Positions 55,531 through 63,210 of a stretch of 64,000 nucleotides of DNA are shown one piece after another. This stretch comes from Sphingosinicella microcystinivorans (lineage in GTDB: Bacteria; Pseudomonadota; Alphaproteobacteria; Sphingomonadales; Sphingomonadaceae), in contig NZ_CP116005.1 of NCBI RefSeq assembly GCF_027941835.1, positions 1,503,501 to 1,567,500 of the forward strand, read 5' to 3'. The notes beneath the pieces are model-generated. The model saw nothing but the letters and a program-made list of their open reading frames with translations, searched no databases and had not been told where the DNA came from. The position numbers were made by a program, and so were the translations under genes. The first letter of the stretch is position 1; every line of letters starts with the position of its first letter.

Positions 55531-57318
55531 ATGTCGACTTACCGTGACCGGCTGGCGGCGCTTCGCCGCGCGCTGGCGGAAAACCGCTACGACGGCTTCG
55601 TCGTGCCGCTCACCGACGAACACATGAGCGAATATGTCGGCAGCTACGCGCAGCGGCTGGCGTGGCTGACGGGGTTCGAAGGCTCGGCCGGCTCCGCCGT
55701 CGTGCTCGCCGGGGAGGCCGGCATCTTCGTCGACGGGCGCTACACGCTGCAGGTCCGCGATCAGGTTGACGGCACGCTCTACCAGTACCTCGGCGTGCCG
55801 AAGGTTCAGATCGCCGACTGGCTGGAGGAGAAGGTCGGGCCCGGGCAGCGCATCGGCTTCGATCCGTGGCTGCACACGCGCGGCTGGGTGGAGGCGACGG
55901 GCAAGCGGCTTGCGGCGAAGGGCGCCGAACTGGTGCCGGTGACGGACAATCCGGTTGACCGCGTCTGGACCGATCGGCCCGCACCTTCGGCCGAGCGCCT
56001 CGAGGTGCACGGCGAGGCGCTTGCCGGCCGCAGTTCCGCGGAAAAGCGCGCCGAAATCGCCCGCTGGCTCGGCGAGAAGAAGGCGGACTGCGCGGTGATC
56101 GCCGCGCTCGATTCGATCGCGTGGCTGTTCAACGTGCGCGGCCGCGACGTCTCGCGCACGCCCGTCGCGCTCGCCTTCGCGATCGTTTCGGCGGACGGCA
56201 AGGCGCAGCTGTTCACCGCGCCCGCCAAGATCACGCCCGAGGTCGCCGCGCATCTGGGGCCGGATGTCAGTGCTCTCCCGCCCCAGGCATTCGTGGAGGC
56301 GCTTCAGGCGCTCGGCAAGGCGGGCAAGGCCGTCGCGGCCGACCCCGCCACGTGCGTCGCAGCGATCTTCCAGGCGCTGGAGGCCGGCGGCGCGCGCATC
56401 GTCGAGGCCCGCGACCCCTGCATCCTCGCCAAGGCGATCAAGAACCCGGTCGAGATCGCGGGCGCGAAGGCCGCGCACGTGCGCGACGGCGCGGCGCTTT
56501 CGCGCTTCCTCAGCTGGTTCGATCGCACGGCGCCGACGGGCGCGCTCGACGAGATCGCCGCGGCCGCGAAGCTCGAGGACTTCCGCCGCGAATCCAACCT
56601 GCTGAAGGACCTGTCGTTCGACACGATCTCGGGCGCCGGGCCGAACGGCGCGATCGTCCACTACCGCGTCTCGCCGGAGACCAACCGCAAGGTGGAGCGG
56701 GACAGCATCTTCCTGCTCGATTCGGGCGGGCAGTATCTCGACGGCACCACCGACGTGACGCGCACGATGATCGTCGGCACGCCGACGGCGGAAATGAAGG
56801 ACCGCTTCACGCGCGTCCTCAAGGGCCACATCGCGCTCGCCACGGCGCGCTTCCCGGTCGGCACGCGCGGCGGCCAGCTCGACGTGCTGGCGCGCCAGTT
56901 CCTCTGGCAGGCCGGCCTCGACTACGCGCACGGCACCGGTCACGGCGTCGGCAGCTTCCTCTCGGTGCACGAAGGCCCGCAGCGCATCGCCACCTACGGC
57001 GGCGGCGACGAGCCGCTCGCCGCGGGCATGATCCTCTCGAACGAGCCCGGCTACTACAAGACCGGCGAATACGGCATCCGCATCGAGAACCTCGTGCTGG
57101 TCGTGCCGGTCGAGGTGGCGGGCGCCGAGCAGCCGCTGCTCGGCTTCGAGACGCTGACGCTGGCGCCGATCGACCTCAGGCTCGTCGATGCGGAGCTGCT
57201 AAGCGATGCGGAGCGGGCATGGCTGAACGCCTATCACGCCCGCGTCCGCGAAGCGCTGACGCCCGTCGTTCCGGAGGATGTGCGCGGCTGGCTCGCCGAG
57301 GCGACACGCGCGCTTTAG
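55531..57318 (+). CDS. pepP: Xaa-Pro aminopeptidase (PepP, M24 family)
   Basis: A 595-residue metallopeptidase. The first two domains (about 1-300) are creatinase-like N-terminal units; the catalytic pita-bread domain from 310 to 530 has the metal ligands in LDSGGQYLDGTTDVTRT, the His of HGTGHGVGSFLSVHEGP, and the Glu of NEPGYYKTGEYGIRIEN. The C-terminal extension completes the long (about 600-residue) type. It removes N-terminal residues next to proline. The ATG at 55531 follows a GAGGAG site. It is divergent from the signalling gene. Its stop overlaps the small convergent gene by 4 bases. Confidence 0.93.
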   Translation: MSTYRDRLAALRRALAENRYDGFVVPLTDEHMSEYVGSYAQRLAWLTGFEGSAGSAVVLAGEAGIFVDGRYTLQVRDQVDGTLYQYLGVPKVQIADWLEEKVGPGQRIGFDPWLHTRGWVEATGKRLAAKGAELVPVTDNPVDRVWTDRPAPSAERLEVHGEALAGRSSAEKRAEIARWLGEKKADCAVIAALDSIAWLFNVRGRDVSRTPVALAFAIVSADGKAQLFTAPAKITPEVAAHLGPDVSALPPQAFVEALQALGKAGKAVAADPATCVAAIFQALEAGGARIVEARDPCILAKAIKNPVEIAGAKAAHVRDGAALSRFLSWFDRTAPTGALDEIAAAAKLEDFRRESNLLKDLSFDTISGAGPNGAIVHYRVSPETNRKVERDSIFLLDSGGQYLDGTTDVTRTMIVGTPTAEMKDRFTRVLKGHIALATARFPVGTRGGQLDVLARQFLWQAGLDYAHGTGHGVGSFLSVHEGPQRIATYGGGDEPLAAGMILSNEPGYYKTGEYGIRIENLVLVVPVEVAGAEQPLLGFETLTLAPIDLRLVDAELLSDAERAWLNAYHARVREALTPVVPEDVRGWLAEATRAL

Positions 57319-57467
57319 GCCGGATCCGGTTCCTGCGCCCTGCCGGTATCCGTACCGTCGTGCGCCGGCCCTGCCGCCGCACGGGCCGCAGCCTTCCGGC
57401 GATGCAGATTCTGCCGCAGCGCCGCAGCGAGCCGGGCCTTGCGTTCGTCGGCGGAAGGGCTGGTCAT
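57315..57467 (-). CDS. Small basic helical protein, unknown
   Basis: A 50-residue protein starting MTSPSADERKARLAAALRQN and continuing LHRRKAAARAAAGPAH. The first 35 residues form a basic, Ala-rich helix. The pattern ERKARLAAALRxNLxRRK is one I associate with short sphingomonad proteins annotated as hypothetical, although I cannot confirm it here. The ATG at 57467 is chosen over an in-frame upstream start that adds unrelated residues. It ends inside the 3' end of pepP, sharing the TTAG region. Function is unknown. Confidence 0.65.
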   Translation of the reverse strand: MTSPSADERKARLAAALRQNLHRRKAAARAAAGPAHDGTDTGRAQEPDPA

Positions 57468-57564
57468 GGTCCCGCTGTAGCGGGATTCCCCTCCATTCGC
57501 CAAGCACCTTGCTTGACAAGGCGGCGCCTGCTCGCCCATAGGACGCCGCCCGCACGAATGGCAG

Positions 57565-57606
<42 letters not shown>

Positions 57607-57699
57607 CGTCCCAAGAGCGAAAGTGGTGAGGAAACAAGAGTTTAAGGACCACCTCGGAGGCTCAGGGGAGCAGGCCGGGGAGCAGATTTGAAGGGTTAT

Positions 57700-57774
57700 G
57701 CTGCTGTAGCTCAGTGGTAGAGCGCGTCCTTGGTAAGGACGAGGCCGGGAGTTCAATCCTCCCCAGCAGCACCA
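57700..57774 (+). tRNA. tRNA-Thr(GGT)
   Basis: The 7-bp acceptor stem (57700-57706 with 57764-57770), D-arm (GCTCAGTGGTAGAGC), anticodon stem and loop with GGT at 57732-57734, and T-arm with GTTCAATC are all present, and the CCA end is encoded (57772-57774). It reads ACC and ACU codons for threonine. It is the intact copy of the truncated tRNA located upstream. Confidence 0.95.
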
Positions 57775-57791
57775 CCATCCCCCTGATAAAC

Positions 57792-57838
57792 AACGCAAAT
57801 ATGGCCGCCGGGCGGGGTGCTCGGCGGCCATTTGCGTT
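57792..57838 (+). terminator. Hairpin after tRNA-Thr
   Basis: A long stem pairs AACGCAAAT and GGCCGCCG with their complements at 57821-57837; a short bulge and an 11-base loop interrupt it, and TTTC follows. It is placed 18 bases after the tRNA and probably ends the tRNA transcript. It is convergent with the following small gene and may serve both. Confidence 0.7.
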
Positions 57839-57853
57839 TCGGTGGGGTGCGGG

Positions 57854-58135
57854 TTAGTCGTTGTCGCTGCCCGCCGCGAGCATCCCGGCCAGAATGGGCC
57901 TTACCTCCAGTGCGTCTGCAATCTGCGTGATGTGGTGTGCCCAGTCGGCGGCCCCGTCGTCGGCAAAATCGGGATTGTGAAGCTCCCGCAAGAACAGGGT
58001 CGCCGCCAGCGTCGCGCGGGCGCGGCGCTCCAATGCCCCGATGTCGGTTTCCTCAAAGCCGATTGCCAGCGCGTCCATGTGGTAGGACAGGTTTTCGTGG
58101 GCCAAATCCATAGCCGCTACCGCTGCTGCATCCAT
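57854..58135 (-). CDS. Small acidic protein, unknown, next to tRNA-Thr
   Basis: A 93-residue soluble protein that I do not recognise. It is mostly helical (AVAAMDLAHENLSYHMDALA, then ALERRARATLAATLFLREL), acidic, and ends in SDND. There is no signal or membrane segment. The ATG at 58135 has an AAAGGAACC ribosome site. It lies between the tRNA-Thr copies and a Rap1a-like gene on the same strand, 132 bases downstream of that gene, so it is probably part of the same accessory region. No function is assignable. Confidence 0.7.
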   Translation of the reverse strand: MDAAAVAAMDLAHENLSYHMDALAIGFEETDIGALERRARATLAATLFLRELHNPDFADDGAADWAHHITQIADALEVRPILAGMLAAGSDND

Positions 58136-58267
58136 TTCTAGGTTCCTTTCAGTTCTGCCCCGCCACCATTGGCGGGCGCGAAAGGACAGGTCGCACATGC
58201 GGCGCGGCGCTGTTTGGGGGCATATTCGGTGCCCAGAGGGTGCGAAGAGGCAGCGTTGGTCCCCGCA

Positions 58268-58564
58268 CTACCGGCAAGGGAACGCCTCTGCCATCGCCTG
58301 ATGGTACAAATAGATCGCTGGCAAGTGTCGCTTCGCGGGGTTGTCTCGCAGGAATTTCAGGAACACAGCAGCGTATTGCCCAATCGATCCACCAAATCCC
58401 GGAGTGCAATAATCGGGCTTTTCCGGCTCAGTGGAAATCGTCCCGCCAGCCGCCTGCGTGGCTCCATTAATCCATCCTAGACAAGTGAGGGCAGCAGTTG
58501 AATTTCTCCTGCCCCCGTCCTCTGTATGAGCGCAGGTAGCAAGGGCGTCGCGGCCCCACTGCAT
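58268..58564 (-). pseudogene. Rap1a/Tai-family protein, 5'-truncated by the IS21 element
   Basis: The 98-residue reading contains the family pattern: TCLGWINGA, then DYCTPGFGGSIGQYAAV, then FLKFLRDNP and the C-terminal ALAxAFPC-like end (HQAMAEAFPCR). Rap1a/Tai proteins are secreted, with a signal peptide and two disulphides; the Rap1a type protects against amidase effectors of type VI secretion. Here the reading has no signal peptide, and its first codon at 58564 is 10 bases from the left end of the IS element. A TGA lies five codons further upstream. The gene was therefore cut at its 5' end, and export is lost unless a new leader arose. Confidence 0.7.
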
Positions 58565-58688
58565 CCCTAGAGGTGAGGATCAGCGTGCAATAGGCACCCC
58601 CTTCGTGGGGTGATCGGCGTGCAAAAAGGACCCCTTCATCCCGGGGATTTAGTCGGCCGACTGGTTTTGATCAGTTGGCGAGAACGGG

Positions 58689-60203
58689 ATGTTGATCGTG
58701 GAGACAGTGGTTCGGATTCGGCGTGAGCATGCAGCGGGTAAGGCGATCAAGGCGATCGCTCGTGACCTTCGTTTGTCGCGGAAGGTCGTCCGCAAAGCGA
58801 TCCGGTCGCCGGAGGCGGCGTTCAACTATCAGCGCAAAGTCCAGCCGCTGCCGCGGATCGGTCCTTATCAGGATCGTCTCGATGCGCTGCTTGAGGAGAA
58901 CGAAGGTCGCGGCCGCCGCGATCGGCTACGGATGACGCGTATCCATGACCTGCTGGTGCGCGAGGGGTTCGATGGATCCTATGATGCGGTGCGCCGCTAT
59001 GCGGCGCGCTGGCGTGCTGCGCGGCGGAAGGATGCTGGCGAAGGCGCACCGGCGTTCATCCCGATGACCTTCCAGCCGGGTGAGGCCTACCAGTTCGACT
59101 GGAGCCACGAGGATGTGGAGATCGCCGGCAAGCCGATGCGGGTGAAGGTGGCGCATATGCGTCTCTGCGACTCGCGCGCACCCTATGTCCGAGCCTATCC
59201 GCGCGAGGGCCAGGAGATGCTGTTCGATGCCCATGCCCGGGCGTTCGCGTTCTTCGGCGGTGTGCCGCGACGCGGTATCTACGATAATATGAAGACGGCG
59301 GTGACGGCCGTGTTCACCGGCAAGGAGCGTGTGTTCAACCGCCGCTTCCTGATCATGACCGATCATTACATGGTCGAGCCGACCGCCTGCTCGCCGGCGG
59401 CGGGATGGGAGAAGGGCCAGGTCGAGCAGCAGGTCCAGACGATCCGAGGCCGCTTCTTCCAGCCGCGACTCCGGTTCGCCAGCCTGGCCGAGCTCAACGG
59501 GTGGCTGGAGGCCGAGTGCCGGCGCTGGGCCGAGCATCATGCCCATCCCGAACGCGGGGATATTACCGTCGCCGAGGCGCTGGATATGGAGCGACCGGCC
59601 CTGCAGCCGATCCTGGCACCGTTCGACGGCTTCCATGAGAGCGAGCATGCCGTCACCGGCACCTGCCTCATCAGCTTCGATCGCAACCGCTACTCGGTCA
59701 TGTCGACGGCCGCACGCCGGACCGTTCAGGTGCGCTCCTATGCCGATCGCATCGTCATACGCTGCGGCGATGCGATCGTCGGGGAGCATGAGCGCCACTT
59801 CGGTCGGAACCGCACGATATACGATCCCTGGCATTATCTGCCGGTCCTCGCGCACAAGCCCGGCGCGCTGCGTAACGGCGCACCGTTCCAGGACTGGGAT
59901 CTGCCGCCCGCCCTGCACCGATTACGGCGAAGGCTCGGCACCGGGGACGAGGCCGATCGCAGGTTCGTGCGGGTCCTCTCGGCGGTGCTCACCGATGGCC
60001 TGGAGCCGGTAGAGGCTGCCGTGCGCGAAGCGTTGGCGAACGGAACGGCCAGCGACGAGCTGATCCTCAACATCCTCTCCCGGCGCCGCGAGCCGGCGAC
60101 ACCCCACAGCATCGTCACTTCGGAAGACCGGATGCTGCAGCATCCTCCGCTCGCCGACTGTGCCCGCTATGATCTGCTGCGAGGCTATGATGCAGCGGCA
60201 TGA
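58689..60203 (+). CDS. istA: IS21-family transposase IstA
   Basis: A 504-residue transposase. A helix-turn-helix opens the protein ([20 protein letters not shown]), and the integrase-like core has the DDE residues in [19 protein letters not shown] and KGQVEQQVQ. It cuts and joins the element ends together with IstB. The ATG at 58689 lies within the element after the left repeats. Its stop overlaps the start of istB. It reads through intact, with no frameshift or stop. Confidence 0.95.
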   Translation: MLIVETVVRIRREHAAGKAIKAIARDLRLSRKVVRKAIRSPEAAFNYQRKVQPLPRIGPYQDRLDALLEENEGRGRRDRLRMTRIHDLLVREGFDGSYDAVRRYAARWRAARRKDAGEGAPAFIPMTFQPGEAYQFDWSHEDVEIAGKPMRVKVAHMRLCDSRAPYVRAYPREGQEMLFDAHARAFAFFGGVPRRGIYDNMKTAVTAVFTGKERVFNRRFLIMTDHYMVEPTACSPAAGWEKGQVEQQVQTIRGRFFQPRLRFASLAELNGWLEAECRRWAEHHAHPERGDITVAEALDMERPALQPILAPFDGFHESEHAVTGTCLISFDRNRYSVMSTAARRTVQVRSYADRIVIRCGDAIVGEHERHFGRNRTIYDPWHYLPVLAHKPGALRNGAPFQDWDLPPALHRLRRRLGTGDEADRRFVRVLSAVLTDGLEPVEAAVREALANGTASDELILNILSRRREPATPHSIVTSEDRMLQHPPLADCARYDLLRGYDAAA

Positions 60204-60918
60204 TATGATCGACACGATGCGCGGCCTCGGACTCAAGGGCATGGCGGCGGCGTTCGACGAGGCGGTCACCACCGGCCTCCAGCGCAAGCGCACCACCATG
60301 GAGATACTGACCGACCTGCTCCGTGCTGAGGCGACCCACCGGGATGCAGCCTCCATCCGCTATCGGATGACGGCTGCGAGGCTGCCCGTGGTGAAGGACC
60401 TGGAGCGGTTCAGCTTCGAGGGCACACCGATCAATGAGGAGATGATCCGCTCCCTTCACGATGGCTCCTTCCTCCCGCCTCGCCGCAATATCGTGCTGGT
60501 CGGCGGCACGGGGACAGGCAAGACCCACCTCGCCATCGCGATCACCGCCAATGTCGTGCGAAGGGGCGCTCGCGCCCGCTACTTCAACACCGTCGATCTG
60601 GTGACACGCCTCGAAGAGGAGACCCGGATCGGCAAAGGCGGGACCCTGGCGGCGCAGCTGTCGCGGCTCGACCTGATCGTGCTCGACGAGCTCGGTTATC
60701 TGCCGTTCGCCCGCTCGGGAGGGCAGTTGCTGTTCCACCTCATCAGCAAGCTTTATGAGCGGACCAGCGTCATCATCACCACGAACCTCGCCTTCGGCGA
60801 ATGGCCGACCGTGTTCGGCGATCCCAAGATGACCACGGCGCTGCTCGACCGCGTCACCCACCACTGCGATATCGTCGAGACGGGCAACGACAGCTGGCGC
60901 TTCAAAAACCGCAGCTGA
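60190..60918 (+). CDS. istB: IS21-family helper ATPase IstB
   Basis: A 242-residue AAA+ protein like the DnaC/IstB group. Walker A is [13 protein letters not shown], Walker [13 protein letters not shown]; the C terminus includes [18 protein letters not shown]. It binds target DNA and activates IstA. The start could be ATG at 60187 or 60190; both lie inside the end of istA, so translation is coupled. About 130 bases after the gene there is a hairpin, then the right repeats of the element. Confidence 0.95.
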   Translation: MQRHDMIDTMRGLGLKGMAAAFDEAVTTGLQRKRTTMEILTDLLRAEATHRDAASIRYRMTAARLPVVKDLERFSFEGTPINEEMIRSLHDGSFLPPRRNIVLVGGTGTGKTHLAIAITANVVRRGARARYFNTVDLVTRLEEETRIGKGGTLAAQLSRLDLIVLDELGYLPFARSGGQLLFHLISKLYERTSVIITTNLAFGEWPTVFGDPKMTTALLDRVTHHCDIVETGNDSWRFKNRS

Positions 60919-60948
60919 CAGCCACCTTCGGCGCCTTCAAAAATCTAT

Positions 60949-61007
60949 CTTGCGCTGCGCGCGCCTCCGGTCGGGCTACGCCCGCCCTCCGCCGCACGCA
61001 GCGCAAG
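60949..61007. repeat. Hairpin with 11-bp stem within the IS element
   Basis: CTTGCGCTGCG at 60949-60959 pairs with its exact complement at 60997-61007 around a 37-base loop that also contains paired GC sequence. It lies between istB and the right end repeats, and may protect against read-through transcription or act as a terminator of istAB. Confidence 0.6.
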
Positions 61008-61110
61008 GCCATCTTCAACAAACCAGCATCATATTATCCGAAAAGGGGGTCCCTCTTCGACGCCGATCGGGGGTCCCTTTTGAACGCCGTTTGACACATA
61101 AAATCTGGCG

Positions 61111-61365
61111 CCGAATGTGCCCAGCCTATGTTGTAGGCTTGATGGCTTGGGAGATCGAAAGAGCATCCAGCCTATGGCTGCGCGGGCGGATGAAGTCGGT
61201 TATGATCGACTGCATTACTTCATTGGTGCGGGGGATTTGGGACAGCGCGCCGCTGGAAGCAACATTGTGGCAGTAGTCGATGCGCTTATCGGAGGTGACA
61301 CGGCACAGCTGATCATCGACGATACCGCGTTGCCGAAGAAGGGGGGCTTCGATTGGGATCGCGCC
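61111..61365 (+). pseudogene. Decayed DDE transposase fragment (IS701-like)
   Basis: Parts of a DDE-superfamily transposase can be read, but in different frames. MCPAYVVGLM is in one frame, GDRKSIQPMAARADEVGYDRLHYFIG in the next (first and last residues GDRKS and HYFIG), WDSAPLEATLWQ back in the first frame, and LIIDDTALPKKGG in the second. Order and motifs match the central part of IS701/PF13546-type transposases, whose catalytic Asp is in IDDT. The N and C ends are missing. The frame changes show that it is dead. It directly abuts the right end of the IS21 element. Confidence 0.7.
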
Positions 61366-61487
61366 AAAATATGCTTCGGCACTGATCGGAATCGGCAAAG
61401 CTCCTTCCAACAAAGCGATATTGTAATGTAGGGCAATATGGTCATACTATAAACATGGTGGTAGTAGGAAAATGAGGGGAGATCATC

Positions 61488-62192
61488 ATGTTTGGTGCAA
61501 GGCGCAGCGGAGTGCCTGTTGCGGCGATATTGGCCTGCACAATCGGTGTGGTTCAGTTACAGAGTGTGATCGCAAAAGCGGACCCACTAGGTGAGGCATG
61601 GCGGAAGCGAACGCTTGAGGCATATGATAATGCCAAGCCTACTGCTGAACTGGTTGCTATGTCTGAAACGGATAAACTCAAAGAGATCGAGGAGATCCAG
61701 AAGCTGCCCTTGAAGTATACGCGTTATATCAATCAACGGGATTGGGATCGCTGGGTTAACCTCTTCACCGACGAATCGAGCTACTGGCAATACACGATCG
61801 GGCGGGTCGTCAGCGGCCCCGAAGGCTGGCGGGAGCATCTGAACGCAGTTGGGATGACTAGCGAGAAAATGTACAGCCTTTTCGAGAATTTCGGTCATCC
61901 CGAAATCGAGCTTTTATCTCCGACCACCGCTCGCGGGGTCTGGCAGGCGCTCTTCGTGTTCTGGATGCCCCGGGACGAAACGCCGACAAAAGGGTTCCTC
62001 GTTGAGCCAGGACAGGAAAGCCGGACATATGCGATCTATTACCAGACATACAGGAAGGTGAACGGGACTTGGAAAATCAACACTAATATTCCTACAACTG
62101 TAAGGCATGAGCTTGGAATTTTGCCGGAAGGTGTGACCGCCCCGAAACCGGAATTGCCGCCGTCTGCCACTCATACAAAAGCAGGTGGATAG
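61488..62192 (+). CDS. Secreted NTF2/SnoaL-like protein
   Basis: A 234-residue exported protein. The signal peptide runs to about residue 30 (VVQLQSVIA-KADPLG). The mature part has KLPLKYTRYINQRDWDRWVNLF, the helix typical of SnoaL_4/NTF2-like folds (given here by its KLPLKYTRYINQ start), then a strand pattern to YYQTYRKVNGTWKINT. Such domains may be isomerases, dehydratases or binding proteins. A GAGGGGAGA ribosome site precedes the ATG. Base composition is visibly lower in GC than the rest of the window. The gene faces the convergent SMP-30-like gene. Confidence 0.82.
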   Translation: MFGARRSGVPVAAILACTIGVVQLQSVIAKADPLGEAWRKRTLEAYDNAKPTAELVAMSETDKLKEIEEIQKLPLKYTRYINQRDWDRWVNLFTDESSYWQYTIGRVVSGPEGWREHLNAVGMTSEKMYSLFENFGHPEIELLSPTTARGVWQALFVFWMPRDETPTKGFLVEPGQESRTYAIYYQTYRKVNGTWKINTNIPTTVRHELGILPEGVTAPKPELPPSATHTKAGG

Positions 62193-62228
62193 GAGAAGCT
62201 CGAAAATTGTATCGTAGTTGTGTATCTG

Positions 62229-62268
62229 GGCTTGAACCTTGCCTCCCAAGTGAGGCAAGGTTCAAGCC
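62229..62268. terminator. 17-bp hairpin between convergent genes
   Basis: GGCTTGAACCTTGCCTC (62229-62245) pairs exactly with 62252-62268 around a CCAAGT loop. It has no adjoining T-run in either direction, so it is not a classical terminator, but its position between two converging genes and its stability suggest a transcript-ending or mRNA-protecting role. Confidence 0.6.
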
Positions 62269-62296
62269 TAGGCATAACGATCGAAGCTGGTATTCC

Positions 62297-62320
62297 AGCT
62301 ATATCATATATGATATAGCT
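62297..62320. repeat. 24-bp perfect AT-rich palindrome
   Basis: AGCTATATCATA is followed directly by its exact reverse complement, giving a perfect 24-bp palindrome with no spacer. It overlaps the stop codon of the SMP-30-like gene (62319-62321). The AT content stands out in a GC-rich genome. It may be a terminator-like cruciform, a protein-binding site or the scar of an insertion. Confidence 0.75.
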
Positions 62321-63185
62321 AATCCCCAAGATTGAAAATGGAAACAGAACTGTTCCTTATCTGGGGAACAAGCAGGCGCATCCGTTTGTGATCTATGCCT
62401 ATGGCGGCAGGCACTTCGATATTGTCGGCGACAACCACAGGCGGGCTGCTGTCCGCAGGAACGCGATAGACGTTTTTTCCGAGCTGGCTGGCTACAACAG
62501 TATCGCCATTCGGAAGCAGCACAATGCCGTCAAACTGGCCGGTCGGAAGTGTACGTTCGCCGATGATGTGACCTTGCCGGTTGCGGGTCACAAGGTTTAC
62601 TCCGCGACCGCCATGAATGATGTGGCCATCAGCATCGACAGTGATACCATTCGGGCGTTCCAGTGCCGGATCACGTGGGGCGAATGTCGAAACCTCTCCT
62701 TTCGCATTGATGCTGAACAGCGCACCGGGCATCGTATCATTTCCGGAATCCGTAACATACACCGTCCCGTCTTTTGCTACGACAAGGTCATTGAGTCGCA
62801 CTGCATCGGGAATCTCGATATTGCCGCGTGGCGCGCCGCTCTTGCGGTCAAACAGGCGGACTGCGCTGATATCGGCCACGTATAGCAGATCGCCGTGCAA
62901 ATACATGCCGAGTGGATCAGCCAGCGTTACGCCATTTACACCTCCAGTAATCCACTTGAGTGAAATGACTTTGCCGTCCGGTGACACGCGCGAGATGAAT
63001 CCGTTGTTTTCAGGGCCTCGCGCTGTGAGATTCGAGACAAGATATTCGTCGCGCTCGGCGTCGTAACGTGCGGCTTCGGAGCCATCGAACCCGACATTCT
63101 GGATGACCATAAGCGGAGGCTGCGTGCCGGGTGTCGCGGTGCTGCCGGCCAGATGAAGCAGTAATGTGGCAAAGTTCGCTATCAT
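62319..63185 (-). CDS. SMP-30/gluconolactonase-like secreted beta-propeller protein
   Basis: A 288-residue protein with an N-terminal signal sequence (MIANFATLLLHLAGSTA). It carries the SMP-30/NHL propeller signatures SEAARYDAERDEYLVSN, YVADISAVRLFD, LNDLVVAKDGTVYVTD and RPNGITVDADGH, with the metal-binding Glu, Asn and Asp residues in place. Family members hydrolyse lactones or act in sugar-acid metabolism. The ATG at 63185 has a GGGGGGAAA site. Codon use and GC content are lower than in most of the window. The neighbouring molybdoenzyme gene ends 25 bases upstream on the same strand. Confidence 0.85.
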   Translation of the reverse strand: MIANFATLLLHLAGSTATPGTQPPLMVIQNVGFDGSEAARYDAERDEYLVSNLTARGPENNGFISRVSPDGKVISLKWITGGVNGVTLADPLGMYLHGDLLYVADISAVRLFDRKSGAPRGNIEIPDAVRLNDLVVAKDGTVYVTDSGNDTMPGALFSINAKGEVSTFAPRDPALERPNGITVDADGHIIHGGRGVNLVTRNRQGHIIGERTLPTGQFDGIVLLPNGDTVVASQLGKNVYRVPADSSPPVVVADNIEVPAAIGIDHKRMRLLVPQIRNSSVSIFNLGD

Positions 63186-63210
63186 GGTTTCCCCCCTAGG
63201 AGCTGATGTT

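Larger units (their letters stand above)
58574..61096 (+). mobile_element. IS21-family insertion sequence (2.5 kb)
   Basis: The element encodes IstA and IstB in the usual order and overlap. Its ends are TG...CA, and each end holds two copies of a 21-bp repeat with core GCGT-N7-GG-N-ACCCC: at 58581-58601 and 58615-58635 on the left, and inverted at 61069-61089 and 61045-61065 on the right. The first repeat at each end begins 7 bases from the terminus, which fixes the boundaries. No direct repeat of 4-8 bases flanks the element, so a rearrangement has removed one side, or the ends are off by a base or two. Both genes are intact, so it may be active. Confidence 0.88.

Noticed and set aside
57607-57699. 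A tRNA with a group I intron as an explanation of the split tRNA-Thr
   Set aside because: No exon 3' part matching the first acceptor stem occurs downstream, and the segment is too short for an intron core.
58574-58688. Short direct repeats at the IS21 left end considered as a CRISPR or iteron array
   Set aside because: There are only two copies here, and inverted copies at the right end show that they are transposase-binding repeats.
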